A stretch of 64,000 bases of DNA from Monodelphis domestica (GCF_027887165.1 NC_077227.1:62399607-62463606); one strand, 5' to 3'. Counted from the stretch's first letter, positions 10,793 to 22,074 are shown. The notes: generated from the letters alone by a model not told the origin. A program made the numbers and translations.

Positions 10793-11047
10793 GGGGCAGC
10801 TGGGTGGCACAGTGGATGGAGCTGTAGGAAGTAAGGGATAGAGTAAATTTCATGGATTAGCTTTAAGAGGAAAAGAGGAGAATCACTTCCTACAGAACAC
10901 CAGGCCTGGAGTCAAGAGGCTCCAGATTCAAATCTAGCCTCAGGTGTTTTTTTAGATGCCCAACCCTGGGCAAGTCCCTGAACTCTGCCTAGCTCTTGCC
11001 ACTCTCCTGCCTTAGAACTGATACTAAGACTGAAGGTAAGGGTTAAA
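10793..11047 (+). mobile_element. Marsupial SINE with internal insertion
   Basis: Head GGGGCAGCTGGGTGGCACAG and tail GATACTAAGACTGAAGGTAAGG are separated by an extra ~60 bases of purine-rich sequence. Its A-rich end runs directly into a GGAA/GAAA array. Confidence 0.85.
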
Positions 11048-11050
11048 AAA

Positions 11051-11236
<186 letters not shown>

Positions 11237-11269
11237 ACACCCAAACTACACTACTTCCTTCTTTTCAAG

Positions 11270-11527
11270 GTGATGCAGTGGGTAGAACACTGGCCCTGGA
11301 CTCAAGAAAATTCAAGTCCAAAACATACCTCAAACACTTTCTAGCTGTGCAACCCTGGGTAAATCACTTAATTTTAGTTTGCCTCAGTTTCCTCCACTGT
11401 AAAATGGGGATAATAATAGCACCTATTTCACACAGTTATGAGGATAAAGGAGATAATATTTATAAAGTACTCAGCACAATTTCTGGAACACAGTAGGTGC
11501 TGAGTAAATGCTAGCTATTATTATTAT
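11270..11527 (+). mobile_element. MIR/CORE-SINE
   Basis: CACTTAATTTTAGTTTGCCTC, CTGTAAAATGGGGATAATAA and AGTAGGTGCTGAGTAAATGC are core and tail motifs of a MIR-type SINE. It lies 130 bases past PLAC9 exon 3. Confidence 0.8.
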
Positions 11528-11654
11528 AATCCCTCTCACTTTTTACCCCCAGAGTGCTTGAGAGCCATTAAATTCCAGCTGGAGCTGTGCTTGGGACAAA
11601 AACAGGAGGATAAGCTGAAGCCAGGGCACTGGGGGCCATTTGGGGGATACACAC

Positions 11655-11775
11655 CATCTCCAAAGAGGTTATCAGGATTCTCGAGCTCTGAGGCTAAGTG
11701 CCATGCTATCCCATCCATCAGGTTAAGGAGATTCTTTACTTCAGATTCTAGGTGCTCCACAGTCTTGTCTAGAGT
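11655..11775 (-). CDS. PLAC9: PLAC9 exon 3
   Basis: A 121-base minus-strand exon with acceptor CCTGTTTCCTTATCAG and donor GATG|GTGTGT. It reads TLDKTVEHLESEVKNLLNLM, then DGIAWHLASELENPDNLFGD. Human PLAC9 from memory has MVEKTVDHLGTEVKGLLGLL, an AW pair, then PDLLGDGF, so KTV-HL, EVK-LL-L, AW-L and the P-D-L-GD end all match. The heptad-like spacing of L, V and I suggests a short coiled coil. Exons 1-3 together give 92 codons plus one base, close to the 97 residues of human PLAC9, so only a few residues are expected from exon 4. Confidence 0.9.
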
Positions 11776-11799
11776 CTGATAAGGAAACAGGGAAAAAAT

Positions 11800-12158
11800 C
11801 AGGGCAAGGGATAGAAAAGAAGAGCTCAGAAATGTGAGTTGTATCAGGATCAGATTCTATAGACTGGTCTGGAGGAGACCAGCTCCCACACCATTGCTAG
11901 ATTTAATGTTATTGATCATAGGTAGGTTCTGGGAACATTATGTAATGGATAATGGAGTCAAACCTATATTAGGGGGAGAGATATCATAGTGGTATCATGT
12001 ATCATGAATGTATCATCTGTATCATGGTGATATTGTGGATCATGTCATATCTGCTGGGTAATTAGAATGTTGTACCCCAAGATTTCCTGTTCCCCAGATT
12101 TCATTTCCCCTCTCCACCATGTGGCATGCTCACATTTTTTTATATGGTCATTTGTATC

Positions 12159-12160
<2 letters not shown>
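11800..12160. other. PLAC9 intron 2, unassigned
   Basis: No repeat assigned apart from a degenerate ATCAT-rich patch at 11975-12045 (tandem TATCATG-like words). Confidence 0.4.
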
Positions 12161-12241
<81 letters not shown>

Positions 12242-12270
12242 ATTCTCTCTCTCGTTCTCTCTCTCTCTCT

Positions 12271-12330
<60 letters not shown>
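12161..12330. repeat. (TC)n microsatellite
   Basis: About 170 bases of CT dinucleotide with a few CATT, CGTT and TTAT interruptions, in PLAC9 intron 2. Confidence 0.97.
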
Positions 12331-12331
<1 letters not shown>

Positions 12332-12479
12332 CTCTGCTGTGTGATCTGGGAACTTTCTTTCTTTACTGAGGCTTTGCTTCCCTTCAAGTTATTATTAATA
12401 AACTTTGTAAAAATATAATAGTTGGAGTATTACCTGGATATTAATTTTTAATCTTACATTACTCTACTTCTCTGGCAAT

Positions 12480-12685
12480 AGATTGAGCACCAGTCTGGAA
12501 GTCAGGAAGACCTGGGTTCAAATCCTTTAACTGTATAACTCTGGGCAAGTCATTTAATTTCTGATTTCCTCAGCTGTAAAATGGGGCTATTACTAGCACC
12601 AATTTAACAGGTTGATTGTGAGTGAAATAATATTTGTAAAGTGCATAGCACAAGTGCCTAGCACTCTATAAATGTTTATTCTTTC
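12480..12685 (+). mobile_element. MIR/CORE-SINE
   Basis: CTGGGTTCAAATC, GGCAAGTCATTTAATTTC, CAGCTGTAAAATGGGGCTAT and the CTATAAATG tail in order. Confidence 0.8.
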
Positions 12686-12689
12686 CCTT

Positions 12690-13390
12690 ATCTATGCTTA
12701 TGTACTTGTGTCTAGGAGTCTCAACATTTCCTTTATTTATTTGTTTGTTTTGGGGGATTTTCCTTAATTTAAAAAAGGAAGAGAGCTTTTAATAAGATTG
12801 AACAGAAAAGCAAGAACCTTTGGATTCTGATTTTGCACTTATAAGACCTAGTATAAAGTGAATGGCAAATCTCCCTCCTTCCCTTCTTTGGTTTGAGCTG
12901 GTGTATAGCCAATATTTTGGATGTCCTTGATAGGTTGGTTAGCTTGACTGGGCTGCTTTTTTCCATCTTGTTATAAGGAAAGACTTATTGGGTGGGAAAG
13001 GAAGGAGGGATATATTTAAAAATAAAGGTGATGTCAAAAGGGACCAATAATCACAAAATAAATTGCTAACAACAAAATAAAGGCTAGTCTTCATCCTTCA
13101 AAAGAAAGTCCTGGATGCCTGCTCACATTACTTTTGTCATGCTTCCCTCTAGTGGCCTTCTAGGAAAATAATGAGTTTCGAATTTGAAAAGTTGTAAAAA
13201 ATTCATTGTTTTGTAAACTTTCTAAATTTAATTTTGTATATCATATATTTGTCAATATCTATTATCATATTAACCATTTGTTAAACAAAAAAAATGTGTG
13301 GCACATTTGGCCATTTTAGAAAAAACAAGTATTTGGGTTTATCGTGTTTCCCCTAAGAAGAACAATCATGGTGATGACAATAATCCCTTA
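12690..13390. other. PLAC9 intron 2, unassigned
   Basis: AT-rich sequence without recognisable repeats or open coding signal. Confidence 0.4.
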
Positions 13391-13394
13391 ATAT

Positions 13395-13510
13395 GGCCAT
13401 TAGGAGAAGCAGTACAATGCAGAGGGTATACCTCTAAATTAGGATGGCATGAGTTCCAGTTCTAACTCTCATACATCCTGTCTGTGTGACCTTGGGCAAG
13501 TCATAGTTCT
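13395..13510 (+). mobile_element. MIR fragment
   Basis: GAGTTCCAGTTCTAACTC and TGTGTGACCTTGGGCAAGTC, the 5' half of a MIR-type SINE. Confidence 0.65.
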
Positions 13511-13534
13511 CCCGACAACTCTAAAAACAATTTT

Positions 13535-13725
13535 CAAGGGGCAGTAAGGTGGCTCAGTGGATTGAGAGCCAGGCTTAGAGTTGGAGGCCGTGGGTTCAAA
13601 TTTGGTCTCAGACACTTCCTAGGCATGTCTTTTAACCCCTCACTCCTAACCCTATATTGCTCTTTTGCCTTAGAACCCATACAAAATATTGATTCTAAGA
13701 TGGAAGGAAGGGGTTTAAATTTTTT
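13535..13725 (+). mobile_element. Marsupial SINE
   Basis: GGGGCAGTAAGGTGGCTCAG head to GATTCTAAGATGGAAGG tail with T-rich flank. Confidence 0.88.
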
Positions 13726-13829
13726 TTTTCTCTCCCAATCTGGATTAGAGAGGAAATTTCCTTAAGGAAGAACTCTCAATACTGATGAAGTCACAAGTCT
13801 AGACTAAAAAAAAGCTACCATGCACTATT

Positions 13830-13975
13830 ATTATTATTATTTAAAGATATTTTATTTTCTCAATTACAAATATAATAACAATTTTCAACATGTTCCCGAA
13901 ATTATAAGATCCAAATTGCCTCCCTTCCTTTCTTACCCCCCCAAAGGGCAAGCAATTGCTTTTTTTTATTTCATT
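13830..13975 (-). mobile_element. L1 3' tail, inverted
   Basis: CTCAATTACAAATATAATAAC and TCCAAATTGCCTCCCTTCC on the plus strand are the complement of the L1 terminus. Confidence 0.55.
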
Positions 13976-14014
13976 CAAAGATATTTTACACTATTATTAT
14001 TGTTTGTTATCATC

Positions 14015-14310
14015 ATCACTTCTCAGTTCAATAATAATGAGTACCTATTATATGCTTGGCACTGTGTTAGTACCAGGGACATAAAGATGAAAAGTACAAC
14101 TACCAAGAAGCAACAAGCAGGACACTGTGGAAAGAATACTGGAGACAGAGGATCTGAATTCAAATCCCAGCACAGTCACTTACTACCCATAATACTTTGG
14201 ACAAAATTGTTCCATCTCTCTAGTTCTCTGATTTTTCATGTATAAAATGAGGATGTTGGATTAGATGGCCTTTAAGGTCCTGTTATCAGCCTGTATTCCT
14301 ATAAACTTTG
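14015..14310 (+). mobile_element. MIR-type SINE next to an old dispersed repeat
   Basis: 14025-14095 holds the TACCTATTATATGCTTGGCAC word of an old repeat; 14105-14300 is MIR (GAATTCAAATCCCAGCAC, TATAAAATGAGGATGTTGG). Confidence 0.65.
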
Positions 14311-14354
14311 GTTTCTAGGACCTTCTAAAGTTACCAGGTGGTCTATACTGAACC

Positions 14355-14690
14355 TCTCTTCCACTCCTGAGAAAGGTCTCCAATGGAGGTGCTAGCATTG
14401 GTCCTCTTACCTAGAATGTCCCCCTTGATCTTCTTGGTCTACCCCAATGCTACTGATCTTTCAAAGCCCACTTCCTACAGGAAACTTTTGCTGCTCCTTC
14501 TAGTCTACAGTGACCCTTGTTTTTTCTGATACCCCAAGGCAGGCTGGTATACAATTTAGGACTTGATTCCCTCTTGTCATATATTGTTTTCTCATCACTT
14601 CCCATTAGTCTGGTTTCCTCTACTGGGGGAGACATGGCCATGAACCTGTTTTCTTGTTTTTCTCAGCACTTGGCCCAGAGCTGGACACAT
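14355..14690 (+). mobile_element. L2 LINE 3' end
   Basis: CCTAGAATGT, TTCAAAGCCCACTTCCT and CAGCACTTGGCCCAGAGCTGG follow the order of the L2 3' region. It ends about 110 bases before PLAC9 exon 2 on the plus axis. Confidence 0.6.
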
Positions 14691-14802
14691 ACGAGGCTCA
14701 AATGAGCTCTTTCTCTAACTGTTCCACCTCTGCTCTCACCATCCCCATCACCTCCCCATCATCCCTCCATCTTGTCCCTCCCCAGCCCACAGCTGCTGGT
14801 AC

Positions 14803-14903
14803 CTCTTCTACGACGTCTAGGCGATTATGGAGAGCTTTATGTTCATCACACCACTTCTTCCAAAGGTCTGCCTGCCCATTGGAGGGCTTAAATGATTGTC
14901 CAG
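14803..14903 (-). CDS. PLAC9: PLAC9 exon 2
   Basis: A 101-base minus-strand exon bounded by acceptor TGTCTCCTACAG and donor GAG|GTACCAG. It reads (A)GQSFKPSNGQADLWKKW then CDEHKALHNRLDVVEE. The second part aligns with human PLAC9 as I recall it (CDRHMAVQRRLDVMEE): same Cys-Asp, His, RLDV and final Glu-Glu. The first part is the variable linker after the signal peptide. The exon enters in phase 1, matching exon 1, and leaves in phase 0, matching exon 3. It sits about 21.9 kb from exon 1. Confidence 0.88.
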
Positions 14904-15138
14904 CTGTAGGAGACACAAACTTGGTTTAAGGCTGAGTTCCCTCCACCCAACTGTCAGCTTCCCTATAATCTGAGAAAACAAACAAGGAGAACACCTGGGC
15001 TCTAAGAAGGTAGAACACTGATTCTTGAAGCAAAGGAGAAACAAAGTCAATAGGTGTGAGTGTTCTCTGGCATCTCCATATTCCTAACTTATCATTCAAG
15101 GCTCACATTATGACCCACCCTTCCTGAAGTTTTCTTTT

Positions 15139-15337
15139 TTTTTTTAAACCCTTACCTTCTGTCTTGGAGTCAATACTGGGTATTGGCTCCAAGGCAGAAG
15201 AGTGATAAGGGCTAGGTAATGGGGGTTAATTGACTTGCCCAGTGTCACACAGCTGGGAAGTGTCTGAGGTCAAATTTGAACCCAGGACCTCGTGTCTCTA
15301 GGCCTGGCTCTTAATCCACTGAGCTATCTAGCTGCAC
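15139..15337 (-). mobile_element. Marsupial SINE with 18-bp target duplication
   Basis: Complete inverted copy flanked by CCCTTCCTGAAGTTTTCT at about 15119-15136 and 15338-15356, a clean L1-type insertion in PLAC9 intron 1. Confidence 0.92.
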
Positions 15338-15429
15338 CCCTTCCTGAAGTTTTCTAAGACCCTTTAACCCAAGATGACTGAAGGGTATCTCCTTTCTCTG
15401 GAAGTCTTATATATACAGAGAATAATAAT

Positions 15430-15956
15430 ATTCTCATATTTATATTGTATTGTATTGTATTTTATATTTATATTGAATTCACATTTACATATTTTTGTAT
15501 CTTACTTTAGTGTCTATTTATACTGTATTCAAATTTATATTGTACTTCCTATATTTTATTTTATTGTGTATTTATATTGTATTCACATTTACATTGTACT
15601 TTTTGTATCTTATTTTATTGTTTATTTATACTAATACTCAAATTTATATTGTACCTTTTGCATTGTACCGTATATTTATATTGTATTCACATTTATGTTG
15701 TACTTTTGATATCTTATTTTATTGTCTATTTATACTGTATTCATATTTATATTGTACTTTTTGTATTGTATTATATATTGATATTGCATTCACATTTATG
15801 TTGTACTTTTTGCATTGTACTGTATATTTATATTGTATTCACATTTACGTTGTACTTTTGGTATCTTACCTTATTGTCTATTTATATGTATTCACATTTA
15901 CGTTGTACTTTTTGTATTGTATTGTATATTGATACTGTATTCACATTTACATTGTA
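15430..15956. repeat. ~50-bp AT-rich tandem repeat (minisatellite)
   Basis: About ten units of 48-57 bp sharing TATTTATA-TGTATTCACATTTA then TTGTACTTTTTG. Two unit types alternate: one with TATCTTATTTTATTGTC, one with CATTGTACTGTA. Continues at 16444 after a transposon. Confidence 0.9.
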
Positions 15957-16443
15957 CAGTGATCCCTCACTTATCATGGGAGTTACATTCTAGAGACCCC
16001 GGGGGATAGGTGAAAATCTGCAAAGTAGCGACGTTATATTTATTTTATTATTTATATATACATAATTCCAAACTTTTATGAAAGCTTCACCAACACACAA
16101 CACTGCAGAGCAACACTACGCGCAGTGATCAGACATCAATGTAAAGTGGAAGAGGAGAGATGCTGAAGGTCTGGGCACAGTGAGGGAGAGCAAGCAGACC
16201 GATGCTACAGTCACTGAGCTAATCAGTGCCCAGGATACAGAACACAGCACTGTGATTGGTCGCCTTTCATTCCATCAGCCAATAGTGTGCATGTACAATT
16301 TCATATTAGCAAACTTGTACATTGTGCACAGTATGGTATTTATCCATAAAACTCTGTGATACCAAATTAGATACATATTTTTAAAAAACCTTCACTACAG
16401 TGAAGCCATAATAAGCGAACCATGATATAGCGAGGGACAACTG
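15957..16443. mobile_element. Tigger-like (pogo/Tc1-mariner) non-autonomous DNA transposon
   Basis: 487 bp bounded by TA on both sides. The ends are imperfect inverted repeats of about 24 bp: CAGTGATCCCTCACTTATC.. on the left, and CAGTTGTCCCTCGCTATATC.. from the right end on the minus strand. It has no transposase frame. The CAGT..CCCTC termini and TA target are the Tigger signature. It sits inside the ~50-bp tandem repeat, whose unit is restored if the element is removed. Confidence 0.85.
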
Positions 16444-16575
16444 TACTTTCTGTATCTTTATTTACATTTATATTGTACTTTTGTATCTTATTTTATTGTC
16501 TATATATTGTATTCACATTTACATTGTACCTTTTTGTATCTCATTTTATCGTATATACTGTACTTATATTGAGAT
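16444..16575. repeat. Right part of the ~50-bp tandem repeat
   Basis: TACTTTCTGTATC continues the unit cut at 15955; about two more units (CACATTTACATTGTACC) follow before it fades. Confidence 0.85.
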
Positions 16576-16667
16576 TATACTTTAAAGTTTAACAAATCAT
16601 TTTTATTTACATCATCCAGTCAGTCCAAAGAACCTTGTAAGGCAGATATTATTGTCATCCTTCCCCT

Positions 16668-16845
16668 TATTAAAATGTAATATTTTCATTTTCCCAGTTA
16701 TATGTAATAATTTTTAACATTCATTTTCTAAAAGTTTGAGTTCCAAATTCTTTCCCTCCCTCCCTCCCTCTCTCCCTCCCTTCCCTGAGAGGGTACGCAA
16801 TTGGATCCAGGTTATTATACACGTGCGATCATATCATCCCCTTTT
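16668..16845 (-). mobile_element. L1 3' tail, inverted, with CCCT-rich stretch
   Basis: TTCCCAGTTATATGTAATAA, CATTCATTTTCTAAAAG and a (CCCT)n run at 16750-16785 are the complement of an L1 terminus. Confidence 0.65.
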
Positions 16846-16849
16846 ACAA

Positions 16850-17430
16850 GTTAGGAATCTGAGCCTGAGAGTGGTTACTTATTCAGTGACTTGTTCAATG
16901 TTACCCAAGTAAGTACCAAAGGAGATATTTGCTCCCTAGACTTCCCGATTCCAAGCCCAGCCTTCAATCTATTAAATAATGCCAACTTCCTACTTCAATC
17001 AATGCCCCATGATTTTACACTTGACCGTGGAGTGCCTTGTACCTTTCTTTTCTTGTTTCATGCGCAGAGTGGTCAGAGAAAGAGACTGGGTTTCCTACTT
17101 GCTGTTCAGGATGTAATAGAAATGTCACTATTTTATTCAGAATTCTGTAACCAGTTGCTATTGACACAGAACAGGCTTTTAGAATTCTTTAGCTTGCAGA
17201 ACAATTGCTATTTAGCATAGAACCACGGGGCTGCTGGGAAGAGGTTAAAATGTTGTTCCTTACCAGTAACTTTCAAACCCGTTTTTGTTTAAGGAAATAG
17301 ACTTTACAGGATATTTCCTTCAACTAGTAGGGTAAGAAAAGTCTATAAATGGTTTCTGAACACATTAAGGAACCATTAAATTGATAAGCCTAGGAGAAGG
17401 CAGTATGGTTCATTTTAAGAGTGAAAGAGA
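16850..17430. other. PLAC9 intron 1, unassigned
   Basis: Repeat-free to the eye; no exon-like open frame with splice sites was recognised. Confidence 0.4.
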
Positions 17431-17431
17431 A

Positions 17432-17616
17432 GGGGCAAGTAGGTGGCTCAATGGGTAGAGGACCAGACCAGGAGACAAGAGGTCCTGGGTTCAAATTTGA
17501 TCTCAGGTACTTCCTATCTGTGTGACCCTGGGCAAGTCACTTGACCTCAGTTGCCTAGCCCTTACCATTTTTCTGTCTAAAAATTGACACTAAGACAGAT
17601 GGTAAAGAGTTTTTTT
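17432..17616 (+). mobile_element. Marsupial SINE
   Basis: GGGGCAAGTAGGTGGCTCAAT head to GACACTAAGACAGATGGTAA tail. Confidence 0.88.
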
Positions 17617-17689
17617 AAAAGTGGAAAAAGAGGTAAGAAGTTGTAACATATTTTAATCCGAGCACAAAATCTGTCATCTCCTAACCTTA

Positions 17690-18255
17690 CTCTGCCCTCA
17701 TCATGGTTTCTCATCTGTCCCCTCAAGTAATTTCCTAAGCCACTGCCTCCTCTCTGGCTTCCTTTTCTTCCCTTTCTGATCTCTGCCATATAATTACCCA
17801 ATTCAGTGCCCCCATGTCCCGTACTCAACCTCTTTGCCTGTTTCTATGCATTCCTTGCCAAACCCCAACCCTGGATGATTTCACTATTCAGTTCCTCCAT
17901 TCCTATTCCCATAAGACTGAAAGGAGCTGGAGAGAGCCACAACTGAAATGGATCATTTATAAACTGATGTTCCCAACTTTAGCAGGGCCATCCAGAGACA
18001 GAGAACACAGGTCAGGGCATCTGGGTTAAGTGATGCATATACAGGGAACATTCGTGATCCAGGGCAAATGCATCAAGGTGTAAATGACTTCCACATCCCA
18101 TAACTATCAATGTCTTCTCCCAATGTAAATTAATTGTCTACCTGCCCCAAGTTTCTTTTCACTCCACTCTATTTTTCGTAGGGCCAAGAAAATAATTTTC
18201 CTGAAGCATAGGTCTAACTATGTTCCCTCCCTTCTCAAAATCAAATGATTCTGTA
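17690..18255 (+). mobile_element. L2-like LINE fragments
   Basis: 18150-18255 (GGGCCAAGAAAATAATTTTCC, TGTTCCCTCCCTTCTCAAAA) fits the L2 3' region. The 17690-17900 part (GGATGATTTCACTATTCA) may be the same element further upstream; weaker. Confidence 0.45.
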
Positions 18256-18269
18256 TTTAATTTTTTCTT

Positions 18270-18468
18270 AAATGGGGCACCTAGATGGTTCAGTGGATTG
18301 AGACCTAGGCCTAGAGTTAGGAGATCCTGGGTTCATATTTGACCTCAGATACTTTCTGTGTGACTCTGGGCAAGTCACTTAACCCCCATTGCCTAACTAA
18401 CCCTTACTGCATTTCTGCCTTGGACTTAAAACACAGTATTGATTCCAAGACAGATGGTAAGGAGATAT
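18270..18468 (+). mobile_element. Marsupial SINE
   Basis: GGGGCACCTAGATGGTTCAG to GATTCCAAGACAGATGGTAAG; its tail seeds the next microsatellite. Confidence 0.88.
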
Positions 18469-18549
18469 CAAGAAAGAGAGAGAGAGTGAGAGAGAGAAAG
18501 GAAGGAAGGAAGGAAGGAAGGAAGAATAGAAGGAAGGGAGGAAGGAAAA
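18469..18549 (+). repeat. (GA)n/(GGAA)n microsatellite on a SINE tail
   Basis: GAGAGAGAGTGAGAGAGAG, then about seven GGAA units, ending in GGGAGGAAGG. Confidence 0.95.
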
Positions 18550-18829
18550 GATTGCATTAGCTCTTTTGGCATCACTACTTTATATCTCTAGGTTGATTCA
18601 TATTTGTCAGAATCTTCACATCCATTATCTCATTAGATCTCATAAGGGAAGCAGGATAAATTATCTTCATTTGGCAGATCAGGAGCATGAAGCCAGAGAC
18701 ATTGAATTAAAATCTCAGTGGTTGAATCAGACCTAGAACCCAGATCTCCTCATTCCCCATTCAGTGATGTCTCCATTATGCCCTACTATGTAACCCATAG
18801 CTACTACCCAAGTTGGTTGGCTGGTTGGT

Positions 18830-19265
18830 TGCTGTCCTCCATACTTGAAAAGGACCAAAATGGTCACTGGCGATGTCTTTTGACCTACACATACATTGGA
18901 TTTGAGTAAGGTAGAGTTACATAAAGTTGTTGTCAGCCTCACTGTTCCAGAATCATCCAAGTCCAGTGGCAAGACCAAAGATGGCTCCAAGTGCAATGGA
19001 TGACTTTGGTTTCCTCATTGTCTGACCAGTCACTAATTGCTCCACAGTGCCTGCTTTAGCCACTTCCAAAGTCATTGGAACAAAGTGTTCTCATCTGCCC
19101 ATTCACCTGGGGAAGTCTTCACATACCTAGGGTAGACACCCCACTAACTCACCAATGGGTCTATGGTCCATCAGTTGACTTCAATCTGGTTCAGCCTAAC
19201 TGCCAAGATGGTTTACTGGGGTGTGAAATATGCTAGAAAGTCTCACACCAGAACTACTAGTCTTC
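18830..19265 (-). mobile_element. RTE-derived marsupial SINE-like repeat
   Basis: GTCCTCCATACTTGAAAAGGAC, GTTCTCATCTGCCCATTCACC, GAAGTCTTCACATACCTAGGG and TAGACACCCCACTAACTCACC also occur, diverged, at 48515-48800, showing a shared family. Assignment to an RTE-type family and the orientation are from memory. Confidence 0.5.
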
Positions 19266-19269
19266 CCTT

Positions 19270-20028
19270 TATATACTCCAAGTAGACTCTAAAGGAGAGG
19301 GGAAGATCTGCCCTTGAGATCTGTCAGTATTGCCTTTAGCATAGGATACTCTAGAATACTCCCCCTAAGAGGTCCTAAAATCATTCCCAGAAAATCTTGA
19401 AGTGCAGAGGGGGGACTTAAGCTATTACATGGACTAGAGTAATGGCTGTCATCATTTATCTGTCTCCATCGGCCTTCTAAATAATGCTGGCAACTTCACA
19501 TCCAAAGTATCCAAGGGGTAAGCATTTCTACCCCCATACCCTGCTAGAAACTACAATAATAAGTGATGTTTATCTGAGGCTTTAAGGTTTGCAAAATGCT
19601 TTAACATGCATGATCTCACTAGGTATGAAGGGTCTTAGAGGAAGGATGAGTTTTCATCCTTCATCAACCCTCCCAAAAGGTCCCTTTGTTGACTATCCAA
19701 AAAGTCTTCAGAGGAGATGGTCCCCGCAATCTGCTAGCATCACTGGGAGGTGACTGCCCCTTTGATGATTTCTGTTTACGAGTCCTTCCACTTAAATGTT
19801 AAGGATTCATCACACTGGAATATAGCTTAGAAAAATCAACTAATTTATTTGACAGATGAAGACTCTGAGGCCCAGAATGAGCTGATGACTAACCTAAGAG
19901 CCCAGGTTCCCTGACTCCTAGCCCCAGGAGTAGGCTAAGGCAGCTAAGGAGCCTATCATTAAATGTTCAGTGTGAACATTGAAACATCAGAAAATTGCAA
20001 ATGCTACAAATCAGGGTATGATTTATGG
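19270..20028. other. PLAC9 intron 1, mostly unassigned
   Basis: Contains a MIR-like piece at 19555-19880 (GTTTGCAAAATGCTTTAACATGC; GACAGATGAAGACTCTGAGGC); the rest is plain intron. Confidence 0.4.
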
Positions 20029-20029
20029 A

Positions 20030-20807
20030 TTCTCTAGACTTGGGCAGGAGATAGTGCTAGGTTTAGTGCCAGGAAGACTCATCTTCCTGAGTTCAAGTAT
20101 GTCCTTAGATATTAGCTGTATGACACTGAGCAGATCACTTGCCCTTGTCTGCCTCAGTTTTCTCATCTGTAAAATGAATTGGAGAAGGAAATGGCAGACT
20201 ATTCCAGTATCTTTGCTAAGAAAATCCCAAATGGTGTCATGAAGAGTCAGATACAACTGAATAACAAAACCTTATGTGACCCTGGACAAGTCATTTAATC
20301 CTGTTTGCCTCAATTTCCTCATCTGTAAAATGAACTGGAGAAGGAAATGGCAGAGCATTCCAGTATCTTTGTTAAGAAAATCCCAAAGGAGGTCATGGAG
20401 ATTCAGCCTCAACTAAATAACAAAAACCTGTGTGACCGGGTCAAGTCACTTCATCCTGTTTGCCTCAGTTTCCTCAGCTATAAAATGAACAGAAGAGGGG
20501 GCAGCTGGGTAGCTCAGTGGATTGAGAGCCAGGCCTAGAGATGGGAGGTCCTAGGTTCAAATCTGACCTCAGACACTTCCCAGCTGTGTGACCCTAGGCA
20601 AGTCACTTGACCCCCATTGCCTAGCCCTTACCACTCTTCTGCCTTGGAGCCAATACACAGTATTGACTCCAAGATGGAAGGTAAGGGTTTAAAAAATAAA
20701 TAAATAAAATAAAATAAAATAAACAGAAGAAGGAAATAGGAACACTCCAGTATCTTTGCCAAGAAGAAAACTCCAAAAAAGAGTTGGTGTGACTGAACAG
20801 CAACAAC
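20030..20807 (+). mobile_element. MAR1-type SINE cluster with a nested SINE
   Basis: Three MAR1 3' halves follow each other (20030-20275, 20277-20425, 20426-20490 plus 20720-20807), each with TGAACTGGAGAAGGAAATGG-like and TATCTTTG..AAGAAAATCCC words. The third is split by a full tRNA-type SINE at 20498-20716 with AAATGAACAGAAGA / AAATAAACAGAAGA target copies. Confidence 0.85.
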
Positions 20808-20994
20808 CGCAGACTTAAGAAAGTGAGACAATTTTAATAATACAAATTAAAGTTAAAAATATGTCTTACCACTTTTGGGGGAAAAGCGAGTGATTAAAGA
20901 TTTATTAGCAGATCCTGCCTAGTCCTATTTTCTAGCATTTTCAAATCCATCGTCTTCTCTGACCCTCCCATACTCCTGTGTGGGAATTCAATAC

Positions 20995-21480
20995 AACAAA
21001 TATTTATTAAGTATTTGCTACATGCCAGGCACTGTGCTAGACAATAGGAATACCAAGATCTGACACACACAGCCCTTTTCCTTGAGAAGTTTTCATTCTA
21101 CCAGTAAATAGCGCATAGAAATAGAAATTGATATGCAAGATAATTTTAAGGAGGGAGAAAGAGATAACTGGAGTGATCAGAGAATGAGGTCTGTGGAGGA
21201 GACACCTGGAACTAAACCTTGAAGGGGATGAAATATTCTTAAGAGTTGGAAGTGAGAACAGAGAACATTCCAGGCATTTGGCACAACCTCTGCCAAGGAA
21301 TGAGGGCAGGAGATGAATTGCAGAGTTCAGAGAATTGATCTAACAAGTAGACAAGTTTGACTGAAATGTAGAATGCCTGAAGGAGAATGATGCAATATAA
21401 ATCTGAGAAGGTAATTCAGAATTCGATTATGGAAGGTTTCAAACTCAAAATTAGAGGAGTTTTATTTTATCTAAAAGGCA
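20995..21480 (+). mobile_element. Old mammal-wide dispersed repeat, family not assigned
   Basis: Starts with TATTTATTAAGTATTTGCTACA and GGCACTGTGCTAG; related heads occur at 32165, 55797, 61295 and 62485. Downstream text (CATTCCAGGCATTTGGCACA) is typical of the same element. Confidence 0.5.
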
Positions 21481-22070
21481 TTGGGATCACAGTCCCCAGT
21501 AATCCTTGCTCTAGTTGACTGACATAGTGGAAGCAAATGATGGGCAGTTAACATCCTCCATCACTTTGCCCCACTTCCCAGCATCCTGCTCTATCCAGGA
21601 TCTGTGTCTCCATACAAGTCCCTGAACTTTTCAGGCACAAGAAAAAGTCTGTTGTGTAATAACTTGAACACTGTTGAACTAGTCTGATGCTTCTCTCTTT
21701 ATTTGCCTTTATATCCTCTTTTCTCTTTGCTGGATCATCCAGATTCATTGTTCAAGGAAATCAGCTTTATCCCGGGAGCCTAGAACCCTGAAAATGTAGT
21801 CTAAAGACCTGGGTTCAAATATGCTTCTTACTAGCTTTGTGGACTTTGACACACAAACTTCTCTGGACCTCAGTTTTCTTCAGTTGTAAAAATTATGGAG
21901 TGCTACTAGATGCCCTCTAAATACTGTAACTTTAACATCCAAACTCTCCATCCTTGACCTCGTAGGGGCATCAGTTCACATTTTACAGATAAGTCACTAA
22001 AAACTCAGAGGCATCAGGAGGCTTGACCCAGTCTAACTACATAAGATATAGGGAATTAAATATGTTCTCC
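21480..22070. other. PLAC9 intron 1, unassigned with MIR-like pieces
   Basis: MIR-like words at 21770-21900 (GACCTGGGTTCAAATATGC). Otherwise nothing recognised. Confidence 0.4.
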
Positions 22071-22074
22071 CTCT

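Noticed and set aside
15430-15956. CRISPR-like regular repeats
   Set aside because: Units are contiguous with no unique spacers, in a vertebrate genome. It is a minisatellite.
15495-15993. Long open frames rich in Tyr, Ile and Leu
   Set aside because: They arise because the ~50-bp tandem repeat has unit lengths near multiples of three and few stops; there is no start context, splice site or protein family.
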